A stretch of DNA of 25,749 nucleotides from CAYJLC01 sp044426355 (GCA_044426355.1 JAWXUO010000032.1:1-25749), one strand, 5' to 3'; counted from the first letter of the stretch, positions 14,269-21,598 are shown. Notes: generated by a model not told the origin, from the letters alone. Translations and numbers: made by a program.

Positions 14269-15135
14269 ATGAATTTATGCGATATTGAAGTTATTCAAGA
14301 AGTGCTAAAGCAACATGGTTTTAGATTTTCTAAGTCATTAGGTCAAAATTTTTTGATAGAAGAAAGCGTGCCTCGTGATATAGCGAGTGGGTGCAATGGT
14401 GCATATGCCCTAGAAGTAGGTGCTGGAATGGGTTGCCTTACAAAAGAATTATGCAAAATAGCTGAAAAAGTGGTATCTATTGAATTAGATGAAACTCTTT
14501 TGCCAATTTTAAAGGACACGGTAGGGGAGTTTGAAAATTTAAATATAATTAATCAAGATATTTTGAAAGCTGATTTGCATGAAATTTGTAAAGAAAATTT
14601 TCCAGAAGATGCAGAAATTCATGCATGTGCGAATTTACCGTATTATATTACATCACAAGCTATTGCGACTTTGATTGATAGCAAGTGCTTTAAAAGTATT
14701 ACTGTAATGATTCAAAAGGAAGTTGCACAGAGAATTTGTGCTGATGCTGGAACAAAAGCATATGGTGCGTTTTCACTTTATGTGAATTATCACACGAAAC
14801 CAGAAATTTTATTTGATGTGCCAGCAGAGTGTTTTGTTCCAAAACCAAAGGTTGATTCTGCTGTTATTAGACTAGAATGTTTGGAAAAACCATCGGTAGA
14901 AACGGATAATGTGCAGTTGTTTTTTAGAATTATAAAGGCATCTTTTATGCAGAGAAGAAAAACTTTACATAATTCTATAGCGAGTGCATTTGATGGTAAA
15001 CTTAATAAAGAAGAAATTGCCGAGGTGATTATAGAGAGTGGTTTTGAGCCATCTATAAGAGGTGAAAGGCTTACGATACAGGATTTTGCACATTTATCAA
15101 ATGTTGCAAATGATTATATTTTAAGAAAAAAATAA
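14269..15135 (+). CDS. rsmA: 16S rRNA dimethyladenosine transferase RsmA (KsgA)
   Basis: The enzyme makes two N6-dimethyladenosines (A1518 and A1519, E. coli numbers) in 16S rRNA late in small-subunit assembly. The 288-aa protein shows KSLGQNF (22-28), SAM motif EVGAGMG (49-55), acidic IELD (71-74) and the catalytic NLPY (122-125). The C-terminal helical domain with SFMQRRKTL is also present. TTAGGAG precedes the start. Its adjacency to the YabE-like gene follows the Bacillus yabE-rnmV-ksgA order, but rnmV is absent here. Confidence 0.96.
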   Translation: MNLCDIEVIQEVLKQHGFRFSKSLGQNFLIEESVPRDIASGCNGAYALEVGAGMGCLTKELCKIAEKVVSIELDETLLPILKDTVGEFENLNIINQDILKADLHEICKENFPEDAEIHACANLPYYITSQAIATLIDSKCFKSITVMIQKEVAQRICADAGTKAYGAFSLYVNYHTKPEILFDVPAECFVPKPKVDSAVIRLECLEKPSVETDNVQLFFRIIKASFMQRRKTLHNSIASAFDGKLNKEEIAEVIIESGFEPSIRGERLTIQDFAHLSNVANDYILRKK

Positions 15136-15145
15136 CATTTATTTT

Positions 15146-15177
15146 ATAGCATTGACGAAAGTTGGTGCTATTTTTTT
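15146..15177 (+). terminator. Terminator of rsmA
   Basis: ATAGCATTGAC (15146-15156) pairs with GTTGGTGCTAT (15161-15171), with three G-T pairs, closed by GAAA and followed by seven T. Confidence 0.88.
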
Positions 15178-15236
15178 GTGGAAATTAATAAAAATATGGG
15201 TTAGTTATAAATTATAAGGTATTTTGTCGAACGAAA

Positions 15237-15280
15237 TTTCTTTACTATTTTTGAAAATATGATACAATTAAGTAAAGAAA
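15237..15280 (+). promoter_or_regulatory. Promoter of noc, flanked by a 10-bp inverted repeat
   Basis: TTTACT (15241-15246), a 16-base spacer and an extended -10 TGATACAAT (15260-15268) form the promoter. A perfect inverted repeat brackets the -10: TTTCTTTACT (15237-15246) and AGTAAAGAAA (15271-15280). The left arm is also the -35 box. It could be an operator or an early mRNA hairpin. Confidence 0.65.
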
Positions 15281-15301
15281 ATGTTGTAGGAGGACGAAAA
15301 A

Positions 15302-16090
15302 ATGACAAATATATTTACTAAAAACTTAAAGCTTATCAAGGTGACACAAATAAAAAGAAATTCAGAGCAACCAAGAAGTAATTTTGATGCAAAATCTTTA
15401 GAAGAATTAAAGCAAAGTGTTTTAGAACATGGTATTATAAATCCAATTTCTGTTAGAAAAATGGACAACCATTATCAAATTATAGCAGGGGAAAGAAGGT
15501 ATAGAGCTGCGTGTATGGCAGGTTTTACTGAAATTCCCTGTGTTGTTTTAACTTCAAATGAGCAACAATGTGCTTTGATTTCTTTAGTTGAAAATATTCA
15601 ACGTTGTGATTTAGATTTTATTGAAGAGGCTTTAGCATATAGAAAAGTTATTGAAGAGTATGGTTTAAAACAAGAAGAACTTGCAAGCAGTGTTGGAAAG
15701 ACTCAATCATCTATTGCAAATAAATTAAGAGTTTTGAAAATTGATAATAATTTACTTGAAAAAATGAGAGAATATGCTTTGACAGAGCGACATGCGAGAG
15801 CGTTACTTAAAATTAACGAAGAAAACAGACGAGATGTACTTGATTATATAATTAAATATGATTTAAATGTAGCTAAAACAGAAGAGTATATACAAAATCT
15901 ATTGACTGGTGTAAAAAAAGAGAAGTCAAGATACATAAAAGTTGTGAGAGATGTACGTTTATTTATAAACACGATAAATAAATCATTAAAATTAATGCAA
16001 GAATCTGGTGTAAATGCAAAAGTGGATAAAGAAATTAATGAAGATTTTATGACATATACTATAGTAATTCCTATGAGACCACAAAAATAG
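15302..16090 (+). CDS. noc: Noc-like nucleoid occlusion protein, ParB family
   Basis: A CTP-dependent DNA clamp that in Bacillus blocks division over the nucleoid. The 262-aa protein has the ParB/Noc CTPase motifs GERRYR (64-69) and ENIQR (97-101), a helix-turn-helix domain (about 124-170) and a C-terminal dimerisation region with the Noc-like SLKLMQESGVN (228-238). The four residues known to separate Noc from ParB DNA specificity are all Noc-type: Gln135, Lys141, Lys146 and Arg163 (in GKTQSSIANKLRVLK and TERHAR). It therefore should read the Noc site rather than parS. The amphipathic N-terminal membrane helix of Bacillus Noc is short or absent. AGGAGG precedes the start. Confidence 0.88.
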   Translation: MTNIFTKNLKLIKVTQIKRNSEQPRSNFDAKSLEELKQSVLEHGIINPISVRKMDNHYQIIAGERRYRAACMAGFTEIPCVVLTSNEQQCALISLVENIQRCDLDFIEEALAYRKVIEEYGLKQEELASSVGKTQSSIANKLRVLKIDNNLLEKMREYALTERHARALLKINEENRRDVLDYIIKYDLNVAKTEEYIQNLLTGVKKEKSRYIKVVRDVRLFINTINKSLKLMQESGVNAKVDKEINEDFMTYTIVIPMRPQK

Positions 16091-16105
16091 CAAAAAACGA
16101 CAAAA

Positions 16106-16119
16106 TGTTTTATAAAACA
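16106..16119. promoter_or_regulatory. 14-bp palindrome beside parS
   Basis: TGTTTTATAAAACA is a perfect palindrome, six bases upstream of parS. It shares the outer TGTTT/AAACA arms of parS but lacks the CACGTG core. It may be a degenerate half-site, part of a noc terminator, or a binding site for another protein. Confidence 0.45.
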
Positions 16120-16125
16120 ACAAAT

Positions 16126-16141
16126 TGTTTCACGTGAAACA
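16126..16141. promoter_or_regulatory. parS centromere site
   Basis: TGTTTCACGTGAAACA matches the bacterial parS consensus perfectly (16 of 16). ParB loads here, closes around DNA with CTP and spreads. The site lies 20 bases upstream of the parA -35 box, so loading could also affect parAB transcription. parS sites cluster near the replication origin, which suggests this window is origin-proximal. Confidence 0.95.
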
Positions 16142-16161
16142 TAAAAAAACGAAAAAATATG

Positions 16162-16190
16162 TTGTATTATTTTTGAAAAGATGTTATACT
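16162..16190 (+). promoter_or_regulatory. Promoter of parA-parB
   Basis: TTGTAT (16162-16167), a 17-base spacer and an extended -10 TGTTATACT (16182-16190). It lies just downstream of parS. Confidence 0.75.
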
Positions 16191-16225
16191 ATAATTAACT
16201 AAAAAGAAAGAATTCGGAGGAATTT

Positions 16226-16984
16226 ATGACGAAAATTATAGCTCTAACAAACCAAAAAGGTGGAGTAGGGAAAACTACAACAGCAGTTAACTTGTCAGCA
16301 GCACTTACAGGTCTTGGGAAAAAAGTGTTATTGTGCGATTTTGACCCACAAGGAAATGCTACATCTGGATTAGGGGTTGACCCAGCAACGTTAAAAAGTT
16401 CTATTTATGAGGTTATAATTTCACAAATTAATGTAAAAGATGCGATAGTTAAGACAAAATGGGCTGATATTATTGGTTCTAATGTAAATTTGGCAGGTGC
16501 AGAAATAGATTTAATTTCAATGCCAGATAGAGAATTTTGTTTGCGAAATGCATTAAGGCAACTTGATGGTATGTATGATTATATTCTTATAGATTGCCCA
16601 CCGTCGTTAGGAATACTAACAATTAATTGTCTTTGTGCTGCAGATACTATACTTGTTCCTTTACAATGTGAATATTATGCACTTGAAGGTATTTCACAGC
16701 TTATTTATACAACTAAACAAATTCAAAAAAACTTTAATCCTAAAATTAAATTAGAAGGAATTGCCCTTACGATGTATGATGGACGAACTAATTTATCAAT
16801 ACAAGTAGTGGAAGAAGTGAAAAGGCATTTTGCAGATAAAGTTTTTGCATCAGTTATACCTAGAAATGTTAGACTCTCAGAAGCTCCAAGTCACGGGCAA
16901 CCAATTTGTGAATATGACCAATATTCCAAAGGCTCAAAAGCTTACAAAGAGTTGGCGATAGAATTATTGAAAAGGCAGGGTTAA
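16226..16984 (+). CDS. parA: Chromosome partitioning ATPase ParA (Soj)
   Basis: A Walker-type ATPase that binds DNA non-specifically as an ATP dimer and works with ParB to move origins; in Bacillus, Soj also regulates DnaA. The 252-aa protein has the deviant Walker A KGGVGKTT (11-18, signature Lys11), A' motif DFDPQGNAT (38-46, catalytic Asp40) and Walker B ILIDCPPS (120-127). The C-terminal basic region PRNVRLSEAPSHG is also typical. It lacks the long N-terminal regulatory domain of plasmid ParA, as in chromosomal Soj. CGGAGG precedes the start, and parB begins two bases after its stop. Confidence 0.97.
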   Translation: MTKIIALTNQKGGVGKTTTAVNLSAALTGLGKKVLLCDFDPQGNATSGLGVDPATLKSSIYEVIISQINVKDAIVKTKWADIIGSNVNLAGAEIDLISMPDREFCLRNALRQLDGMYDYILIDCPPSLGILTINCLCAADTILVPLQCEYYALEGISQLIYTTKQIQKNFNPKIKLEGIALTMYDGRTNLSIQVVEEVKRHFADKVFASVIPRNVRLSEAPSHGQPICEYDQYSKGSKAYKELAIELLKRQG

Positions 16985-16986
16985 AA

Positions 16987-17850
16987 ATGGCAAAAATGGA
17001 ATTAGGAAAAGGGTTATCAGACCTTTTAGGAACTGACACAGGAGATGTTTTTGGTGGAAGCGAACAAGCACATCTGGAAATTTTACTTACAGAAATCGAA
17101 ATAAATCCTCAACAACCGAGAACTGAGTTTGACAACGAAACTTTGATAGAATTATCTAAGAGTATCGAAGAACATGGGGTGATTTCTCCTATAATAGTAC
17201 GAAAAAATGGTGATTTTTATCAAATAATTGCTGGAGAAAGAAGATTTCGTGCATCTAAGCTTGCAGGATTAAAAAAAATTCCAGCACGTATAATTGAAGC
17301 AACAGATAAACAAGTTGCAGAGATTGCTTTGATAGAAAATTTGCAAAGAGAAGATTTAAATCCTCTAGAAGAAGCTTTGGGTTATAAAGATTTAATTACA
17401 AATCATAATATGACGCAGGAAGAAATATCGAAAAGTGTTGGTAAATCACGCTCAGCAATTGCAAATACTACACGAATTTTAGTTTTAAATGATGAAATTT
17501 TACAAATGATAAAATTATCAGATATAACTTTAGGGCATGCTAGAGCGATTTTATCGGTAAATGATGTAGAAAAACACACAGATTTTGCTAAACATATAGT
17601 GAAAAAATCACTTAATGTACGTCAAGCAGAAAAATATGCTAAGTCATTAAATACAGAAAAAACACTTACTCAAGAACCAGAAGTTGAGGAAGTATTCATA
17701 GAATTAGAGAATTTAGTGCAAGATTCTTTATGTAGAAAAGTGAAAATTGTACAAAATAAGAATAAAAAACAAGGAAAAGTAGTGTTAGAATATGTAAGCA
17801 ATGAAGATTTAGAAAACCTTATGGAAGTGCTTTCGAGCATGAAAATGTAG
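16987..17850 (+). CDS. parB: Chromosome partitioning protein ParB (Spo0J)
   Basis: The CTP-dependent clamp that loads at parS. The 287-aa protein begins with the basic ParA-activating motif LGKGLSDLLG (6-15), then the CTPase motifs GERRFR (83-88) and ENLQRE (117-122). The helix-turn-helix domain carries ParB-type specificity residues Arg155, Thr161, Val166 and Gly183 (in GKSRSAIANTTRILV and TLGHAR), unlike the Noc-like paralogue upstream. The C-terminal dimer domain ends at 287. A Bacillus-like AAGGCAGG motif overlaps the end of parA. It forms a unit with parA and the following anchored coiled-coil gene. Confidence 0.97.
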   Translation: MAKMELGKGLSDLLGTDTGDVFGGSEQAHLEILLTEIEINPQQPRTEFDNETLIELSKSIEEHGVISPIIVRKNGDFYQIIAGERRFRASKLAGLKKIPARIIEATDKQVAEIALIENLQREDLNPLEEALGYKDLITNHNMTQEEISKSVGKSRSAIANTTRILVLNDEILQMIKLSDITLGHARAILSVNDVEKHTDFAKHIVKKSLNVRQAEKYAKSLNTEKTLTQEPEVEEVFIELENLVQDSLCRKVKIVQNKNKKQGKVVLEYVSNEDLENLMEVLSSMKM

Positions 17851-17857
17851 GTGTTTT

Positions 17858-18481
17858 ATGAGTTTTGACAATAATAAAGACCAAACGGAACAATGCAAAC
17901 AAGATAAAAAGGGAGAAAGTAAGAAGTTTTTGAAAATTTATATGCTCTCGTTTCTTATTGTAGTAGTTGGATTGATAACACTTTCCTTTTTTTCTCAAGA
18001 AAGACTTAATGTTCAAATCGAAGAATTGTCGCAACAGGTAGATAATAAGCAAAATGAAGCGTTAAATCATCTGAATAGTGCAGAGGAATTGCAAAATTTC
18101 ATTGAACAACAGGAAGAATTGATAGAAAAAAGAGAAAAAACTATAGAAGATTACCATATGCAGATGTATGATTATGCAGGTGCTATTAAAGAAAGTCAAA
18201 GCAAATTACAATTATTTGATGATTATATCGTATTTGTAAGCTTATATGATAGTGGATATTATTCCGAATGCGTGAATTTTGCTTATCAAATAGTAAATAA
18301 TGAGTTATATGTTGGCATGAAAAACAAAATTCTATTGAATGAAGATTTATTAAATTCAGAGCAAATTATGCTTGATGGAATTTATAATAAAACTGAAATT
18401 ATAAGTGAAAGCGAAGAGATACAAGAAATGCTTTCGCAAGACGATAAAAACAAATTAGAAAATATACAGGATATGAGGTAG
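17858..18481 (+). CDS. Membrane-anchored coiled-coil protein, unknown
   Basis: Not recognised as a named family. The 207-aa protein has a charged N-terminus with many lysines, one transmembrane helix (about 24-45), then a long coiled coil rich in Glu and Gln (about 47-118). A short helical region with aromatic residues (SLYDSGYYSECVNFAYQIV, about 128-146) could be TPR-like. A basic N-terminus before the helix predicts that the C-terminal part is extracytoplasmic. It starts seven bases after parB and ends two bases before serS, so it appears co-transcribed with both. Many Clostridia carry a different small gene (DUF4446) in this slot. No function can be assigned. Confidence 0.7.
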   Translation: MSFDNNKDQTEQCKQDKKGESKKFLKIYMLSFLIVVVGLITLSFFSQERLNVQIEELSQQVDNKQNEALNHLNSAEELQNFIEQQEELIEKREKTIEDYHMQMYDYAGAIKESQSKLQLFDDYIVFVSLYDSGYYSECVNFAYQIVNNELYVGMKNKILLNEDLLNSEQIMLDGIYNKTEIISESEEIQEMLSQDDKNKLENIQDMR

Positions 18482-18483
18482 CT

Positions 18484-19755
18484 ATGTTAGATATTAGGTT
18501 TATAAAAGAAAATACTGCAAAAGTGAAAGAAAGACTAAACGCACGTGGTAAAAATTTAGATGCTGAGATTGATGAAATTTTGTCACTTGATGCACAGCGT
18601 AGAGAAATTTTAGTGGAAGTTGAGCAACTGAAAGCTGAACAAAATAAAGTTACAAAAACTATACCGACTTTAAAAAAAGAGGGAAAAAGCACAACTGAAG
18701 TTTTTGCAAAAATGAAAGAAATGTCTGATACCATAAAATCGTTAGATGATAAACTTGCTGAGGTAGAACCAAAATTAACCAAAGTTATGTTATCTTTACC
18801 AAATATACCAAACGACAAAGTGCCAGTAGGTAAAGATGAAAATGATAATGTAGAATTAAGAAAAGTTGGAACACCGAAGAAATTTGATTTCGAATTAAAA
18901 CCACATTGGGAAATTGGAGAAGAACTAAATATTTTAGATCCACAAACAGCAGGGAAAGTTACTGGTTCAAGATTTCATTTTTATAAAGGTTTAGGAGCAA
19001 GATTAGAAAGAGCAGTTATAAATTATTATTTAGATACGCATGGTGCAAATGGATACACAGAAATTTTTCCACCATTTTTAGCTAACCGTGCATCGTTTAC
19101 TTGTACTGGACAATTACCAAAATTTGAAGAAGATATGTTTAAAATTGAGGGAATGGAATACTTTTTGATTCCGACTGCAGAAGTACCAGTTACTAATATG
19201 TACAGAGATGATATTTTAGAAAAAACTGACCTGCCTATAAAACATTGTGCATATAGTGCGTGTTTTAGGGCAGAAGGTGGCTCGGCTGGACGTGATACAA
19301 GAGGACTTATTCGCCAACATCAGTTTAACAAAGTGGAATTAGTTAAATTTGCAGACCCAGCAAATTCGTATGACGAATTAGAATCGTTAACTTTAGATGC
19401 AGAAAGAGTTTTGCAAGGTTTAGGAATACCTTACAGAGTGGTTCAACTTTGCACTGGCGATATGGGATTTAGTTCTGCTTGTACATATGATATTGAAGTG
19501 TACATGCCGTCGTATGAAAGATATGTAGAAATTTCTTCTTGCTCAAACTTTGAAGATTTCCAAGCACGCCGTGGCATGATTAGAACAAGAGATGAAAAAG
19601 GAAAACCAGTAATTGCACACACATTAAATGGTTCTGGTGTAGCTATAGGAAGAACAGTTGCTTGTATTTTAGAAACTTACCAAAACGAAGATGGAAGTGT
19701 AAATATTCCAGATGCATTAGTGCCATATATGGGTGTTGATATAATCAAAAAATAG
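18484..19755 (+). CDS. serS: Seryl-tRNA synthetase
   Basis: A class II synthetase that charges tRNA-Ser. The 423-aa protein begins with the long antiparallel coiled-coil arm (about 25-105) that grips the tRNA variable arm. Motif 1 lies around 177-199 (ending GYTEIFPPFL). TAEVP (231-235) holds the serine-binding Thr-x-Glu. Motif 2 is around FRAEGGSAGRDTRGL (261-275), and motif 3 near the C-terminus is in GRTVACILETYQ. It is the last gene of the parA operon, followed by a large hairpin terminator. Confidence 0.98.
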   Translation: MLDIRFIKENTAKVKERLNARGKNLDAEIDEILSLDAQRREILVEVEQLKAEQNKVTKTIPTLKKEGKSTTEVFAKMKEMSDTIKSLDDKLAEVEPKLTKVMLSLPNIPNDKVPVGKDENDNVELRKVGTPKKFDFELKPHWEIGEELNILDPQTAGKVTGSRFHFYKGLGARLERAVINYYLDTHGANGYTEIFPPFLANRASFTCTGQLPKFEEDMFKIEGMEYFLIPTAEVPVTNMYRDDILEKTDLPIKHCAYSACFRAEGGSAGRDTRGLIRQHQFNKVELVKFADPANSYDELESLTLDAERVLQGLGIPYRVVQLCTGDMGFSSACTYDIEVYMPSYERYVEISSCSNFEDFQARRGMIRTRDEKGKPVIAHTLNGSGVAIGRTVACILETYQNEDGSVNIPDALVPYMGVDIIKK

Positions 19756-19803
19756 AAAACAAACTGTGTAATTTTTTTAGTTAAATAAAAATTGAATATA
19801 TAC

Positions 19804-19880
19804 AAAAAACCGACACTCAACAGAAAAATCAAAAATATACTAGGGTATGAAAATGAAAATCTGTTGGACGTCGGTTTTTT
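19804..19880 (+). terminator. Large two-part hairpin terminator after serS
   Basis: AAAAAACCGAC (19804-19814) pairs with GTCGGTTTTTT (19870-19880). After a 3x3 internal loop, CAACAGA (19818-19824) pairs with TCTGTTG (19860-19866). The 35-base apical region can form a small ATAC/GTAT hairpin. The A run on the left and T run on the right make it potentially bidirectional. It is unusually long for a simple terminator. Confidence 0.85.
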
Positions 19881-19881
19881 G

Positions 19882-20579
19882 AAAAATATTACAATAAGTT
19901 TTTAAAAACTAAAAAGATAACTCATTGAATATAGATGTCATATAATTGAGAAAACAAAAAGACTATACAAAGAGTTGTTGAAACTAGACGTTAACACGAA
20001 ATGTATAAATATTCTGTTTTTTAGTTATATATTTAACAAAAAATGAACTGCTATATTATCAAATTTAATCTAAAAAAAGAAGATAAAATATAGCGTTGTT
20101 TTTTACAAAAATTTAAAAACATTATGTGTGTAAAAATATAAAAATAGCAGAACTAAATATCAAACAAAACTCACATAATCAACAAAAAAACAACCCAAAA
20201 AAATAAAAATAAAAACACTGAAAATTTATAAAACTAAAGTCTAAAATAAAGTTAAGATATAAAAAGTCCATATGATAGGGACAAAAATAAGCATGTTGAA
20301 ATATAAAATTTAGAAGAGTAAGCATAAATATTTTATGTAAATTTATAAAGAAAAAGTGAAAATATTATTAAAATAAAGTTACTGGTTAAAAAATTTAACA
20401 GATGAAATTAAGAAAATAATAAGTAGATTTAAATTGATTCTTTTAATATTTTAAGGATATAAAAAATTTTTTGAGAAAGTGAAGAATAACAAGAAAGAAA
20501 TGTTTTATATAATTTAAAATTAATTGTGCAATATAAATAAAAAAACAAGGAAAATTTCTCTGTATTCAACAAAAAATGG
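19882..20579. other. A-rich non-coding region
   Basis: About 700 bases without a credible gene on either strand. The top strand is strongly enriched in A over T in long runs, unlike the coding regions. It contains TATAAT at 19941-19946 without a matching -35 box, and a terminator-like hairpin at 20046-20104. It could host a small RNA, be decayed coding sequence, or be unselected spacer. Confidence 0.6.
20046..20104 (+). terminator. Isolated terminator-like hairpin
   Basis: GCTATATTATC (20050-20060) pairs with GATAAAATATAGC (20082-20094) with a two-base bulge. AAC (20046-20048) can extend onto GTT (20095-20097), and TTTTTT follows (20099-20104). No gene lies upstream within 290 bases, so it may terminate a small RNA. 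Confidence 0.5.
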
Positions 20580-20606
20580 CAAAAAAAAACTACCATTAGG
20601 TAGTTT
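20580..20606 (-). terminator. Terminator of secG
   Basis: On the minus strand AAACTACC-TAAT-GGTAGTTT (20606-20587) is followed by a run of T. It lies only a few bases after the secG stop. Confidence 0.92.
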
Positions 20607-20612
20607 CAAAAG

Positions 20613-20843
20613 TTAAACAATATTTATTATAAAAGTACAAATAGCAAGAGCAATACCAAAAAACGCAGTAACTTTTTTAAGAACAGCACCACTTGTGCGA
20701 CCTTTAATTTTATCGAAATGCGAATCTGTATCACCAGCACCAGTTAAAGCACCAGAAGCACCTTTAGGGCTTTCTTGTAGCACAACAAGTATGATAATAG
20801 ATATGCAAATAATGATTTGGAAAATAGTTAAAACTGTTTGCAT
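20613..20843 (-). CDS. secG: Preprotein translocase subunit SecG
   Basis: A small auxiliary subunit of the SecYEG channel. The 76-aa protein has two transmembrane helices (about 5-22 and 57-75) and the conserved connecting segment LQESPKGASGALTG. AAAGGAGGT (complement of 20851-20859) precedes the start. It lies 28 bases downstream of tRNA-Arg(ACG) on the same strand without a promoter of its own, so both likely come from one transcript. The rnr and smpB genes that often follow secG in Firmicutes are absent; a terminator follows directly. Confidence 0.95.
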   Translation of the reverse strand: MQTVLTIFQIIICISIIILVVLQESPKGASGALTGAGDTDSHFDKIKGRTSGAVLKKVTAFFGIALAICTFIINIV

Positions 20844-20871
20844 TATAGCAACCTCCTTTTAATTTGCAATA

Positions 20872-20948
20872 TGGCACGCCCGACAGGATTCGAACCTGTG
20901 ACCCCTTGATTCGTAGTCAAGTACTCTATCCAGCTGAGCTACGGGCGC
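20872..20948 (-). tRNA. tRNA-Arg (ACG)
   Basis: A 77-base cloverleaf on the minus strand. The acceptor GCGCCCG pairs with CGGGCGT, the anticodon stem CTTGA/TCAAG encloses CTACGAA (anticodon ACG, read as inosine after editing), and CCA is encoded (complement of 20872-20874). Confidence 0.97.
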
Positions 20949-20964
20949 ATATGATTGCTATAAT

Positions 20965-20993
20965 AGAATAACACATTATAACTATAAAGTCAA
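20965..20993 (-). promoter_or_regulatory. Promoter of tRNA-Arg and secG
   Basis: On the minus strand TTGACT (20993-20988) and TATTCT (20970-20965) are 17 bases apart. The -10 box is 16 bases from the tRNA 5' end. Confidence 0.8.
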
Positions 20994-21017
20994 GTGTTTT
21001 TTGAAAATATAATTTTT

Positions 21018-21311
21018 TTATAAAATTACAGCATCTTCTAAAAAAACAACATCGGTGTCTTTGTGGCGTAATGCACGCAAATTAGGAATTATTCTAGTAA
21101 AATGCTCTGAAGAAGTATGAGCCTCAAAATGTGATTTTGATTGCCAAGTTTCTACATAAACTAAAATATCTGGATTATCGTTTGATTTTGTCAAAGAATA
21201 TGCGATACAGCCATCTTCTTGTCGTGTTAAACGAACTAGTTCTTCGGCTATTTCTAAAAATTTAGAATGATTACATGCTAAAACATGATTTGTAGCGATT
21301 ACGTGTAACAT
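21018..21311 (-). CDS. ABM-domain monooxygenase-like protein
   Basis: A small protein (97 aa) of the antibiotic biosynthesis monooxygenase / putative quinol monooxygenase (YgiN-like) fold, a dimeric ferredoxin-like barrel. The family pattern is visible: early beta-strand LHVIATN, REDGC-like QEDGCIAYSL (31-40), then VYVETWQSKSHFEAHTSSEHF (51-71) with the conserved Trp and His. The frame is open further upstream, but GGAGGG (complement of 21317-21322) precedes the ATG at 21311. That start gives the normal length and lies downstream of the promoter -10 box. Substrate unknown. Confidence 0.82.
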   Translation of the reverse strand: MLHVIATNHVLACNHSKFLEIAEELVRLTRQEDGCIAYSLTKSNDNPDILVYVETWQSKSHFEAHTSSEHFTRIIPNLRALRHKDTDVVFLEDAVIL

Positions 21312-21344
21312 AAAAACCCTCCGTATAAAAATTATATTACCTAA

Positions 21345-21373
21345 ATTGTACAATGAATTTAAGAAAAAGTCAA
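21345..21373 (-). promoter_or_regulatory. Promoter of the ABM-domain gene
   Basis: On the minus strand TTGACT (21373-21368) and TACAAT (21350-21345) have a 17-base spacer. It is divergent from the rpoB promoter, 50 bases away. Confidence 0.82.
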
Positions 21374-21423
21374 GATATAAAAATTTTGTTTTATAAAAAG
21401 ACATAAAAAAAGCGTCAAAAGTA

Positions 21424-21452
21424 TTGACAAAATGGGATATAAATGCTATAAT
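21424..21452 (+). promoter_or_regulatory. Consensus promoter of rpoB-rpoC
   Basis: TTGACA (21424-21429) and TATAAT (21447-21452) are both perfect and separated by 17 bases. It gives rpoBC a strong promoter independent of any ribosomal protein genes. Confidence 0.93.
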
Positions 21453-21458
21453 AACATA

Positions 21459-21598
21459 CTACGTGTAGAAAGTATAGATAATTCCTCTAGTTTATAATAA
21501 CATTAAAAAGTAGAATTATCAATAGTTTTTACACATAAACAAAACACTAATCCGTGTGTGTCACGGTTTGGATAAACTGGAAAGGTAGTGAAAAATTA
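21459..21598 (+). promoter_or_regulatory. Structured rpoB leader
   Basis: The leader of about 140 bases can fold into a two-stem rod and a hairpin. GTGTAGAAA (21463-21471) pairs with TTTTTACAC (21526-21534), one G-T pair. Inside it GATAATTC (21477-21484) pairs perfectly with GAATTATC (21513-21520). CCGTG-TGTGT-CACGG (21552-21566) stands about 30 bases before the rpoB start. It may regulate rpoB translation or stability; it is not a recognised riboswitch. Confidence 0.6.

Noticed and set aside
18399..18818. 139-codon reverse-strand open frame across the serS start
   Set aside because: Antisense to the conserved SerRS coiled-coil arm, with no ribosome binding site.
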